This document shows positions 25,001 through 36,788 of a stretch of DNA of 64,000 nucleotides, piece by piece (the stretch's first letter is position 1; the number at the start of each line of letters is the position of its first letter). The notes beneath the pieces were generated by a model. It saw only the letters and a program-made list of their open reading frames with translations, was not told the DNA's origin and did not search any database. The stretch is from positions 41,537,001 through 41,601,000 of the forward strand of contig CM074858.1 of NCBI GenBank assembly GCA_037501455.1, read 5' to 3'. The position numbers were made by a program, and so were the translations under genes. This DNA is from Lantana camara (lineage: Eukaryota > Streptophyta > Magnoliopsida > Lamiales > Verbenaceae).

Positions 25001-25311
25001 ATTTTGATTATTGATTCGGGACATGTTGCATGTTTAGTTGAACCCGTTGTTAGGATGCATGCTGGACTTTAATTATGTTATGGAATTATTGGGCTTATAG
25101 CCATTATTGAAAGTCATGCTTAATTATTGCTTCCGTACCATGTTTTGGCAGTGTGATTCATTTGGTACAGGTTAGATTCCGCCTAGCTAGGTCGTTGTTT
25201 TTATTTGTCACCCGTTCGCCATGAGTCCGGTTCATGCTTGGATAATCCATTTCATGTGTGGACTAGACTTATAGTGCGGGGGATGTGGTGCCTATCGTCG
25301 TGGGTGCTACA
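22087..25311 (+). repeat. 5' LTR of element C (3225 bp)
   Basis: Starts TGTGACACCCCGTA, ends GGGTGCTACA. Landmarks: inverted repeat CCAAA-CGGGCA-TTTGG (23088-23103) with related ACGCCCGT/ACGCACGT phrases to about 23180; GTGCGTC block (23823); hairpin ATCTC..GAGAT (23894-23910); a GC-rich core (about 24185-24500); hairpin AGTCT-TCTAG-AGACT (24826-24840); and CTTGCAGG before GCGGAGGTCGAG (about 24867). No protein-like frame. Confidence 0.93.
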
Positions 25312-26545
25312 TCCTAAGGCGGTATTTGAGCTCCAGGTTGCAAAACCGGAGTTCTAGCGTCGTGTAGTGTCAAGTATAGGTCGAATGGCTCAGGAACAAT
25401 GTGCCAACATGTGCACCACATTAAACATAAGCATTGCTATTGATACTTGATATGAAAAGTATAGTGTTGAATGTGATTAATTTGAATTTTGTTGGATTAT
25501 TTGTTGCATTTTGCATTAATACGGGTTATTGGTGCTAACTGTGTGACATATACATTCACTAACCCGCATGTATTTGTATTCGAATTGAGTTGTGATTTGT
25601 AGGTTTCTATCACGACATCAAACCGCGGCCAATTTTTAAGATCACGATAACTTATCAAGAGCTCTTGTTTTGGGTACGGGCAATTTGAAGAAGACTTTGG
25701 GCACTAGGATAAATTCGGATAGTTGAAGATTCTTATGACAAAGCCATAGGTTGGGAGATCAAGATTGAGTTAGGAATCAAACCACGTGTCAAGATTGAAC
25801 ATGGTTGGGGTAATTGTATGAGAGCTTCATGTTACAATCCCAAATAAATACACGTTTCTATTCTATAAACGAAGTTGATTAATCAAGTTCAAGAGGCCCG
25901 TTTGATTCAAGAGAGAAGGGGAGGAAACCTTAGAGAAATCAAAATTCAAGGCTTCAATGTATGAGCAATTTGGGGAAATTACAAAATGTTCATTGGGATC
26001 GAGTTAGTGGGATAAAAAGGTAATAAAGGAATTTGGAACCCTTCAAGGTTAGGACAAGGAAGATTTAGTCGGGATAGTTAGTACGATAAGGAAATGGTCA
26101 AATGAAGAATTGCTCTAGAGAAGATTGGAAGGGATCGAGTCACTCGGACATGGAAGACTTGGGATCAAATGACAACCTCGGATTGTGAGAAGATACTCCT
26201 TATTGTTAAAAGAATAAAGAATTTGGGGATTCGTAATGTGGGGCAAGAGATACAAGGAAGAGAAGTGTTAGAGAAAACTAATCAACGCGGTGAGTACAAC
26301 CTCATGGAAGATATGGAACAAAAAAAGAGAAACGATAAAGAAAGACAAAGAGCTTTTGAAAGGAAATTATGTGCTTAAGTGTAAACTATCGGAGGACGAG
26401 TCATTCAACTAATTTGAATTTACAAGAGATGAGTTAAAGGGATTTGATCAAGAAGAATTAGGTTCAAGAATCACGAAATTTCGGACCATGGAGACACGTA
26501 AGTCGTTACAAGGAAATTTGAAGATTTGGAAGCCCTAGGAAGGCA
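25312..26545 (+). other. Element C internal region, part 1: primer site, leader, unknown sequence
   Basis: The decayed primer site CGGTATTTGAGC (25320-25331) still resembles TGGTATCAGAGC. Next is hairpin CTCC-A-GGTT-GCAA-AACC-GGAG (25331-25351, one bulged base), then a leader resembling the other elements (GTCGTGTAG... to about 25395). The remaining 1.1 kb is A/G-rich with short open frames only (longest 69 codons at 26169-26378) and shows no domain I can name. It ends at AGGCA, the target of element G. Confidence 0.75.
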
Positions 26546-27588
26546 TGTAGCACCCCAACGGGAAAGGCGCCACATCCCCCGCACTATGAGCCTGACCCAC
26601 ACATGAAATGGAAAGTCCATGTATGAACCCAGCTCACAACGAACGGGGACTCACTCACTCCACAGGCTAGGCGGGAACTAAACCTTCGCAACCAAATCAA
26701 AAGGAACAAGAATAAATGCCAAAGGCGGAAGCATAGCATATAATCTAGTACTAATTTAAGCCACATAACGGTTTTAACTAGCATAATAATAACCTATTCT
26801 CGAAAATTCGTGCATAACATAATTCCATAATCATAATCATAGTCATACATTTATCCATTCTTACAAATTCAATCAAATTACAAAATGCATATGAAGTGAC
26901 TCAAACTTAACCAATAGACTTGACAAACTAGACTCCCCGCCTAGCACTCCAAACCGGCAAAGAAACTGAAAACAAACCGGGTTCAGTCTATACGAGACTG
27001 GTGGGTATAAAACGAGGCATAAGTAACATATAGAATAATATTTAAACATTCACATGCAAGTTATAATCCCAAATGAGGTTTTTACAGCATTTCCCAAGTG
27101 GGTGAAATAAATAAGTCATCAAAAGGGATTATAACGTTCATTTTTTATTAGGTTGTTTGTGGCCCGGCGAGTGGGCGTGCATTATCTCCAACCAACACCC
27201 CATGTAGTTCATTAAACATTCTTTCTTTCTTTCTTTCATTCATGCATAACATTATTTTGTACACACGCACGAACATTTACACCTTCTTCCTCCGGGTGAT
27301 GGCCGGGTGATTGGCCCGAACCATCCATTCATTGACCAAAAGGGGAACAGGACTCCCCAGATGGCACTCAGTGTCCATTCCTCACTAACTCCTAACGAGG
27401 TCCGGTTATGCCGTTCATTGGTGGGACTGGTGTGAGGGTTCACCGTCAGCCCATGCCTCCTCGAGTCACCACCCACACCAAGTCCCTGGGCCCCATTCTG
27501 TGCATTCATTCATTCTTTCTCGCCAAAACATTTGGTAGGTTCATAAAAGAAGGGCTTTACTTTAAAAAATCATTGACTCTTGAAAACG

Positions 27589-27625
<37 letters not shown>

Positions 27626-29996
27626 TTTTGGCCGAAATCTTTACACATTGGGAGTATTTAGGGTCATTTATCTAAATAGTAGAGAAACCCACCTGTACGC
27701 CTCACCGAACGATACCAAGAAGAAAAGAATACTTGAAAAAGGCCTAAGAACCCGGCAAGTCTCCGCCCTGGAGAAACTGTACAAGAGACAATATAGTGTA
27801 TTCTTGAGACTCAAGACACTACATGAACCACATATGACGCACGACATGTCATGCACAAAATATGAGACGCATAAAAAGTAACAACATGCTATGACGATGT
27901 TCATGTGTACAATTAATACCATAGAAACACATAAACGAGCGATTCATTCAAGTACTTTCAAGAAATGAAGGTGTCATATTCATTCGTTTCAGGTCTTTTC
28001 ATGAATCATATCAAATCAAGCCATAATCTTCAAACCATAATCATAATACACATATCAACATGTTTATAATATATACAATAAATATAGAGGCAAGAGAATT
28101 TACTTAAGACCTCAAAAGAATGCAAGAAATCACTTAACATTTCATATGGAAGCACTTAAGCCACGTTATAGCATATTAGTTCGTTACACGACAAAATCAT
28201 ATCGAAGCACTCCACATCTTTAATATAACAATTATAACACATAATACAACTTATTATAACATTTAATGAGCATTCCAGAGTTTAAAATACATAAGAGAGG
28301 CAAAAGATACAAGAAAGCTTCATAGGTGTCATTAAAACGTTCATGCATTAAAAATCACGTTTGCACTTATCAAATGAAACAATAAAATTAAAATAAATAA
28401 TCAGACATATCATATATTATGAATTAATCAGGTATAGATTCATTAAAACTACATACGGAGTTCGAGGAAGTGGAAGGAAAGCAAGAGTACAGATTTGAGC
28501 AAGTTTTGGTGAGAGCTGACAGTTTTTGGGAATGCACAAGCTGTAAAGAATTGAACATATCTTCAGTTCTAGAAGTTGGAATTGGGTCTTGAAACTAGAC
28601 AAACATAGCTTTCCAAGGATATATATCTTGAATTTTAGTTCAAAGCGACGTAAAAATGGCGTAAGCTTGCATTTGGATGAATGCAGTGTCTTGGAAAAGT
28701 AGCGACACAAAATTAAAATGACCATATCTCACAAACCAGAAAAGATATTGAGGTGATTCCAGTTGGAAAGTGTTCTAAACTCAAAGAAGTTGATCGTGTC
28801 CAAAAATCAGATCAAACGGAGCTCGGATGAAAGGGTAACCGGCCGGGTAAATCACAAGGAAAAAACTATCCAGAAGCTTTATGGACAAGAAGTACCCGCC
28901 CGGGTACTTTTTCCTCACTAAATTTACCCGCCAGGGTAAGGTGTTTCTGCGAGAAAAAGAGCAGAAATAGGGGTTGATTGAGGGGAAGAACAAGGAAAGC
29001 AATAAGGCAGCAAAGGTAGGCATGAAATGATCAAGAAAACATAGCAAAACTCATCCCACAACACTTACAACAACCGGACAAGAGAGCAAGAAATCACTCA
29101 TAAAAGTTCATATAACACATGTTTGATCAATCAATTCAAAATAAAAACTAAACCTAACTATCCATGCCAATCATCAAATCATAAGAAATCTTGGATGAAA
29201 AGGAGCAACCCAAGGCTTGAAATGATCCCAAGGAGATAGAGAATTCAATCATGTTCTTACCTTTCAAGTTGGAGAAGAAATGGTGGTGGTAAGAGCTCAA
29301 AATCAAGGATGGTGAATAGTTTTTTTTTCTTCCTTCTCCCTTCATCTCAGTTTTTGCTGCTTCTCTTCCCTTTTCTCAGCTGATGGTCGAAGTGAGGGAG
29401 ACATAGGGTGGTAGGGGGTTATGTTAGGGTGTGTTGGGCCCAAGTATGAGGATATTTGGTCAAGAATTGAGGGAGATACATTGAAAACCGTGAAAGGTGG
29501 CAGTTTTACGCGAGCTGTTCGTTCCGGGCAAAATACGGGGGTTCAAACGGGATTAGAAATATATGAATCTAGGTTCCTTGGTTTCCTTTCTTCGTTATGA
29601 GTCCGACGCCTCTTCCAAAATTTGATTCCGAATTCCCGAGCTCAAGATATGCCGTCCGGAACTAGAGGAGCGCCGAATGCCCTTAATCTCCCGACTTGGC
29701 CTCGTTCCCAAAATAAAATTCGTTGACACACCAAACAAGATCAAAAACATGAAACGATCAACATACTAAAATTTCACAAAATTACGAATTCAAGCCAAGT
29801 AGGAACGACACGCTATCAAAACATATAAGTGTATAACATTCAAGAATTCTTTTAAATTTCCAATATTTCAATTAATCACATATTTAACAATTTAATAATT
29901 GGATTAAATATATATAAAACACTTATAAATAATTAATTCACGCAAATCAATAAACACATACGTCATGTTAATGACTGAAAAAGCCGGGGCGTTACA
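26546..29996 (-). repeat. 3' LTR of element G (3451 bp)
   Basis: On the minus strand begins TGTAACGCCCCGGC and ends GGGGTGCTACA. It lacks about 130 bp (near 29078) and about 35 bp (near 29765) present in the other LTR. Landmarks: hairpin CAGTCT-ATACG-AGACTG (26984-27000), GC-rich core (27285-27500), AT run (27593-27624), hairpin TCTCC-GCCCT-GGAGA (27760-27774), and inverted repeats AGTACCCG-CC-CGGGTACT (28891-28908) and TTACCC-GCCA-GGGTAA (28924-28939). Confidence 0.94.
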
Positions 29997-30014
29997 ACCT
30001 CTCCCCCTTAAAAG
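29997..30014 (-). other. Polypurine tract of element G
   Basis: Minus strand CTTTTAAGGGGGAGAGGT abuts the 3' LTR, nearly the same as in A and C. Confidence 0.92.
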
Positions 30015-30055
30015 AATCTGTCCTCGGATTCACTGCTCACCTGGGAACAAACAAT

Positions 30056-30249
30056 GAGAGGACCCCGTCTCTCCCAATCAATAAGGAGAGAACCCCGTCT
30101 CTCGATCAACAATGAGAGAACCCCATCTCTCGCAAACAAAGAGAGCACCCCGTCTCTCACAAACAACTGGGAGAGAGAGAACCCCGTCTCTCGAACAGCA
30201 ATAAGAGAATCCCCGTCTCTTACAAGCAATGAGAGCACCACGTCTCTCA
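30056..30249 (-). repeat. Hairpin array of element G (7 units)
   Basis: Seven tandem units of about 25-35 bp, each an inverted repeat around a loop near ACCCCG. Plus-strand arms: GAGAG/CTCTC (30056-30073), GAGAGA/TCTCTC (30086-30103, 30114-30131 and 30175-30192), GAGAG/CTCTC (30141-30158), TAAGAGA/TCTCTTA (30202-30222) and TGAGAG/CTCTCA (30230-30249). Where an arm changes, its partner changes to match. Not found in the autonomous elements A and B. Confidence 0.92.
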
Positions 30250-33133
30250 CAAAGAACAAGAAGAAAAACTCACTAAGGCATAAAATATAGCACACCAAGG
30301 AGCAAACATCATGAAGAAGGCATCAAAACATTCAATCACGGCAATTTATAATCAAAACAATCACACAAAACCAGGTAATAACTATCACTTACATCTAACA
30401 TCGATCATACAAAATTAGTTAACACATCAAGGGATCAAAACACATATTATCAAAATTATTTAAATTAACAATGCGTGTATGCATATGCCATGAATGCCTG
30501 ATGTACCGTTCACCGTGGAAATGAATTTGAAGTTAAAGCTTTCGTAGTCCCAAGGCATGCTCCGAACCTAAAAGCTAGCTCGACTCTTGGCTTATCTTTA
30601 CTATCTTCAACGTGTCCACTTGAGAAACTGATGAGACTCTCGGCTGGCCCTATTCTTGATTCCACATTTATTCTTATCCCTTCTTACTTTCTTTTATCTC
30701 TCAGTTATGCGTTGCCCCTTATCCAATCAACTTGCCCTTCAAAAAAAAAACGAGTTTCATGCTACGTTTCAAAGTTTTGGGATCGATTTCTTTACGGTTC
30801 ATGTCTCCTTCTGTAATTTGATGAAGCTTTTGAAATTCGAATAACCTTCCTAATTAACGGTCACCATCTTCTTCACGAGTTCTTTCCAGAGAGAGTTGTG
30901 ATCACCGGTTCCCAAAATTTGGATCAATCTCTTTGTGAATCTTTCTTTGTCCTTTCGTCCTCTTGGAGCCTTTAACCATGCATTTTATTCTAGTCCGCTC
31001 AAATCTCTAATCGAGGGGAAAATTTTCCTTGATAATTCTTGAGGTTCCATTAAAGTCCTTCCATAGTCACTTCTCACTGATTCCTTTCTTCTCAAATTCC
31101 TTCTAACTCATTATGGAAAACGACTAGCGATGTAGTAGGGTTTTATTTTGGTTGTATTGTCCGAACCCCTTTCCATACTTAGTTGAAATGGCTTCCACGG
31201 ACACCATCATGAGATATGATGATTTGATTCAACTCCCTTTCTCCAGTATTGGCATAAAAGGTCCAGTAGAATCTCCCTCATAATTCCATCATCCTCAGAA
31301 CCTAAGATACGATTGTGTAGAGAACCAATCATTGCAAGCTTGGGAGATTGAACTTGTACATGTCCCCTAACAAGAGATCGGTGACATTAAGTCTTGGTGT
31401 TTCCTCAGCAAAATTTATCTTCACTTTGAAGGTCTTAGACTGATAGACCATCTCATTCTTTTCCCATCTCTATCATTAGGGTTACCATGCTTACCAAGAC
31501 TCACATTTCCATCGTTCCTACTATAATGCTTCTCCGAGCACAACCTTACATTTAAGTTTGTCTCTCGATCACGCTCTCCCCCTTAAGAGTTTCGCCTTCT
31601 CAAATTGAACTCTATCTTTGATATTTTATCGAAATTCCTAATCCTCTTCGACCGAACAACTCTAGCTAAAAGATGGTTTGTTGTATTACCCACATTTATT
31701 TCGAGTTGATTAATTTTGGATAACATCCCTTGTCCATTTCTCCCTTAATTCTCTTTTTTTAACCTTCTTGAAATCTAAAATCCCACTCTCTTTTCTCGTT
31801 TGATCCCAACCACTTGAGATCAACTCCAACCCTTAATTTCTAGAATTTGATTTTCATCTCCATTTTAATCCTGTCACCCAAAATGTGCTTATTGCCCCGG
31901 TTCGATAGAGTTTCGGTTGAATTAGTAGTTGAAGCATTAAACGGAGAAAGTGTTCTAACAAGTAAACACTCAAACAATGCATGTTGGGTTAGGATGTGCA
32001 ATGTGTGTAGCACATATTTTCAAGAAAGAGATGCAACATCAATTCATCAATTATCATCAAAACACATACTTCAATGAACGAATATCCAACAATAATTTAA
32101 CAAATATAACGTTAAACGCGTATAGTAAGAATTTAAATGATTAATTATAATGTATGATGCACGTGCTATGAATGCATTAAACCTGTCACCGTAGTATTGA
32201 CTTTAGCACGATATTCTGTACTTTGATTTCAATATTGCAAGCATAAGTTGCGAGGTTGAACATTGTTCGATCATTGATGATGATTTCCAATTCTCGTTTG
32301 CTTCCAAGCCTTTGATTGCTTTCTTATCTCACCAAACTTCCCGAGAAGTTGATATAGCCCATTTTCTCCCGATTTTCTCCATATCTCCGCTTTAGGTCCA
32401 CTTATTGATTCACGATAGTTAGTATATCGATTATGCTCACTTGCATGATTCCGTTACAAATCCACGAGGTTGGCACCTCTCCATTCCCTTCTTTCATCTT
32501 CGAGGTCTCGGTGGGGAATCTTGAATGATTCGATCTTGCGTTGAATATTTTCATACTCGGATGAATATAAAATCCCGCTCATCCCGTTCTCTAACGTATC
32601 TTTTGAACTGGTGCTTCAAGTCCCCACGATGATTCTATATTAATAATCTTCAAGATTTGTTGAGAGGATGAGATTGACGAACTTCCTCCATAATCAAAGT
32701 CTTCGCTCATGATGCCGAACAAGGGAATGTAGCATTTTGTAAGCCTTGAAGGTGCAACACCCAACCTCCAATTCCCATTGTCTCCACACTCCTTCCACTG
32801 GTTAGTGGAAGAAACTCGTTGTTGAGGTTGACAATAGCTTTCTTAACATGATAATAACCTACAATCAAAGATTCAACTCAAATATAGATGCATGTGGATT
32901 AGTATATGCTTATGGCACATAATTATAAAGCATGTATTTAATGTAAAATGTAGCACATAATCGAAAAGTTTGAAGTGAAACAAGTTTCAACATATAAATT
33001 TTCAACATCTTGAGTCAAACACCACAATTGAGGTCAAGAATCAATGCAATGCACACGTTGACAATTAATCCCTTTGCCGCACGACCTAAACTGACTCAAT
33101 CACGACACGCGAACCCCGGTTTTGCAACCTAGG
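30250..33133 (-). other. Element G internal region, non-coding
   Basis: 2.9 kb with no open frame above about 76 codons and no recognisable domain. Two places resemble the first codons of retrotransposon protease: 30468-30520 (a close match to element C at 49030-49080) and, more weakly, 32155-32196. A second polypurine-like tract, CTCTTAAGGGGGAGAGC, lies at 31573-31589 on the minus strand and matches one inside element C. A CCAACCCAACATGCAT-like phrase (about 31978-31992) is also shared with C (about 37391). The rest is unidentified. Confidence 0.7.
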
Positions 33134-33153
33134 GCTCTGATACCACTTAAGGA
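33114..33153 (-). promoter_or_regulatory. Element G primer binding site and leader hairpin
   Basis: Plus 33134-33145 is the exact complement of TGGTATCAGAGC. Downstream in RNA sense (plus 33118-33129) is GGTT-GCAA-AACC, with a flanking CCC/GGG pairing possible (33114-33116 with 33132-33134). Confidence 0.9.
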
Positions 33154-34198
33154 TGTAGCACCCCAACCGGAAAGGCGCCACATCCCCCACACTATGAGCC
33201 AGACCCACACATGAAATGGAAAGTCCATGTATGAACCTAGCTCACAGCGAACGGGGACTCACTCACTCCTTAGACTAGGTGGGAACTAAACCTTCGCAAC
33301 CAAATCAAAAGGAACAAGAATAAATGCCAAAGGCGGAAGCATAACATATAATCTAGTACTATTTCAAGCCATATAACGATTTCAACTAGCACAATAATAA
33401 CCTATTCTCGAAAATTCGTGCATAACATAATTCCATAATCATAATCATAGTCATACATTTATCCATTCTTGCAAATTCAATCAAATTACAAAATGTATAT
33501 GAAGTGAATCAAACTTAACCAATAGACTTGACAAACTAGAGTCCCCGCCTAGCACTCCAAACCTGCAAAGAAACTGAAAATAAATCGGGTTCAGTCTATA
33601 CGAGACTGGTGGGTATAAAACGAGGCATAAGTAACATATAGAATAATATTTAAACATTCACATGCAAGTTATAATCCCAAATGAGGTTTTTAGAGCATTT
33701 CCCAAGTGGGTGAAATAAATAAGTCATCAAAAGGGATTATAACGTTCCTTTTTCATTAGGTTGTTTGTGGCCCGGTGAGTGGGCGTGTATTATCTCCAAC
33801 CAACACCTCGTGTTGTTCATTAAACATTCTTTCTTTCTTTCTTGCATTCATGCATAACATTATTTTGTGCACATCATGAACATTTACACCTTCTTCCTCC
33901 GGGTGATGGCCTGGTGATGGGCCCGAACCATCCATTCATTGACCAAAAGGGGAACATGACTCCCCAGATGGCACTCAGCGTCCATTCCTCGCTAACTCCA
34001 AACGAGGTCCGGTTACGCCGTTCATTGGTGGGACTAGTGTGAGGGTTCACCGTCAGCCCATGCCTCCTCGGGTCACCACCCACACCAAGTCCCTGGGACC
34101 CATTCTGTGCATTCATTCATTCTTTCTCGCCAAAACATTTGGTAGGTTCATAAAAGAAGGGCTTTACTTTAAAAAAATCATTGACTCTTGAAAACGTC

Positions 34199-34202
34199 TA
34201 TA

Positions 34203-34256
<54 letters not shown>
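34199..34256. repeat. (AT)n microsatellite in 5' LTR of G
   Basis: About 58 bases of TA repeats, against about 32 in the other LTR (27593-27624): length change since insertion. Confidence 0.9.
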
Positions 34257-34257
<1 letters not shown>

Positions 34258-35449
34258 TTTTGGCCGAAATCTTTACATATTGGGAGTATATAGGGTCATT
34301 TATCTAAATAGTAGAGAAACCCACCTGTACGTCTCACCGAACGATACCAAGAAGAAAAGAATACTTGAAAAAGGCATAAGAACCCGACAAGTATCCGCCC
34401 TGGAGGAACTGTACAAGAGACAATATAGTGCATTCGTGAGACTCAAGACACTACATGAACCAAATATGACGCACGACATGTCATGCACAAATATGAGGCA
34501 CATAAAAAGTAACAACATGGTATGACGATGTTCATGTGTACAATTAATACCTTAGAAACACATAAACGAGCGATTCATCCAAGTACTTTCAAGAAATGAA
34601 GGTATCATATTCATTCGTTTCATGTCTTTTCATGAATCATATCAAATCGAGCCATAATCTACAAACCATAATCATAATACACATATCAACATGTTTACAA
34701 TATATACAATAAATATAGAGGCAAGAGAATTTACTTAAGACCTCGAAAGAATGCAAGAAATCACTTAACATTTCATTTGGAAGCACTTAAGCCACGCTAT
34801 AGCATATTAGTTCGTTACCCGAAAAAATCATATCGAAGCACTCCACATCGTTAATATAACAATTATAACACATAATACAACTTATTATAACATTTCATGA
34901 GCATTCAAGAGTTTAAAATACATAAGAGAGGCAAAGGATACAAGAACGCTTCACACCTGTCATTTCAACGTTCATGCATTAAAAATCACGTTTACACTTA
35001 TCAAATGAAACCATAAAATTAAAATAAATAATCAAACATATCATATATTATGAATTAATCAGGTATAGATTCATTAAAACCACATACGGAGTTCGAGGAA
35101 GTGGAAGGAAAGCAAGAGAACGGATTTGAGCAAGTTTTGGTGAGAGCTGACAGTTTTCGGGAATGCGCAAGCTGTAAAGAATTGAACATATCTTGAGTTC
35201 TAGAAGTTGGAATTGGGTTTTGTTTGTTGGATATGAAACTAGACAAACATAGATTTCCGAGGATATATAGCTTGAATTTTATTTCAAAGCGACGTGAAAA
35301 TGGCGTAAGCTTGAAGTTGGATGAATGTAGTGTCGCGATACAAAATTAAAATGACCATATCTCACAAACCAGAAAAGATATTGAGCTGATTCCAATTGGA
35401 GAATGTTCTAAACTCAAAGAAGCTATCAAACAGAGCTCGGATGAAGGGG

Positions 35450-35570
35450 TAACCAGCCGGGTAAATGACAATGAAAAATTTCCCGGCCGGGGAAAACTGT
35501 CCAGAAGCTTTCTGGACAAGAAGTACCCGCCCGGGTACTTTTTCCTCACTAAATTTACCCGCCCGGGTAA
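35450..35570. repeat. Inverted-repeat cluster in 5' LTR of G
   Basis: In order: TAACC-AGCC-GGGTAA (imperfect, 35450-35464); TTTCCC (35479-35484) with GGGAAA (35490-35495); TGTCCAGA-AGCTT-TCTGGACA (35498-35518, perfect 8 bp); AAGTACCCG-CC-CGGGTACTT (35521-35540, perfect 9 bp); TTACCCG-CC-CGGGTAA (35555-35570, perfect 7 bp). Centres are similar; arms differ and stay complementary. Confidence 0.92.
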
Positions 35571-36788
35571 GGTGTTTCTGCGAGAAAAAGAGCAGAAACA
35601 GGGGTTGATTGAGGGGAAGAACAAGGGAAGCAATAAGGCAGCAAAGGTAGGCATGAAATGATAGAGAAAACATAGCAAAACTCATCCCACAACACTTACA
35701 ACAACCGGACAAGAGAAGGGAAGGAAAGGATCAATAAGAATGCATCTTCATCTTCAAGAAATTAATTCTCCATTAATGGTGGATCATCATATATTCAACA
35801 TTCATGAGTTTAAGTTTAGGGAAAGCAACATAGCAGCTTCAAAGAGCAAGAAATCGCTCATAAAAGTTCATATAACACATGTTTGATCAATCAATTCAAA
35901 ATAAAAACTAAACCTAACTATTCATGCCAATCATCAAATCATAAGAAATCATGGATGAAAAGGAGCAACCCAAGGCTTGAAGTGATCCCAAGGAGATAGA
36001 GAATTCAATCATGTTCTTACCTTTCAAGTTGGAGAAGAAATGGTGGTGGCAAGAGCTCAAAATCAAGGATGGTGAATAGTTTTTTTTTCTTCCTTCTCCC
36101 TTCATCTCAGTTTTTGCTGCTTCTCTTCCCTTTTCTCAGCTGATGGTCGAAGTGAGGGAGACATAGGGTGGTAGGGGGGTTATGTTAGGGTGAGTTGGGC
36201 CCAAGTATGAGGATATTTGGTCAAGAATTGAGGGAGATACATCGAAAACCGTGAAAGGTGGCAGTTTTACGCGAGCTGTTCTTTCCGGGCAAAATACGGG
36301 GGTTCAAATGGGATTAGAAATATATTAATCTAGGTTCCTTGGTTTTCTTTCTTCGTTATGAGTCCGACGCCTTTTCCAAAATTTGATTCCGAATTCCCGA
36401 GCTCAAGATATGCCGTCCGGAACTAGAGGAGCGCCGAATGCCCTTAATCTCCCGACTTGGCCTCGTTCCCAAAATAAAATTCGTTGACACACCAAACAAG
36501 ATCAAAAACATGAAACAAGCACGTAAATATGTTCATAACACATAAATCTACAACATACTAAAATTTCACAAAATTACGAATTCAAGCCAAGTAGGAACGA
36601 CACACGATCAAAACATATAAGTGTATAACATTCAAGAATTCATTTAAATTTCCAATATTTCAATTAATCTCATATTTAACAATTTAGTAATTGGATTAAA
36701 TATATATAAAACACTTATAAACAATTAATTCACGTAAATCGATAAACACACACGTCATGCTAATGACTGAAAAAGTCGGGGCGTTACA

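Larger units (their letters stand above)
26546..36788 (-). mobile_element. Element G: non-autonomous (LARD-like) element
   Basis: A 10.2-kb minus-strand element with LTRs 26546-29996 and 33154-36788 around a 3.16-kb internal region without gag, RT or integrase. Perfect TSD AGGCA (26541-26545 and 36789-36793). It carries primer site, leader hairpin, polypurine tract, hairpin array and two protease-start fossils. The sequence just before its polypurine tract (GAGCAGTGAATC, GAGGAC) equals the end of pol in element A. This supports derivation from an A-like autonomous element by internal deletion. Confidence 0.95.
33154..36788 (-). repeat. 5' LTR of element G (3635 bp)
   Basis: A direct repeat of 26546-29996, longer because of two segments missing there. 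Landmarks: hairpin 33592-33608, GC-rich core (33890-34110), AT run (34199-34256), and a run of five inverted repeats at 35450-35570. ORFs at 35346-35712 are antisense or LTR-duplicated frames without domains. Confidence 0.94.

Noticed and set aside
30056..30249. Regularly spaced repeats resembling a CRISPR array
   Set aside because: Units vary in their stems and conserve their loops, the sequence between units is AT-rich and short, there are no cas genes, and the context is a plant retrotransposon.
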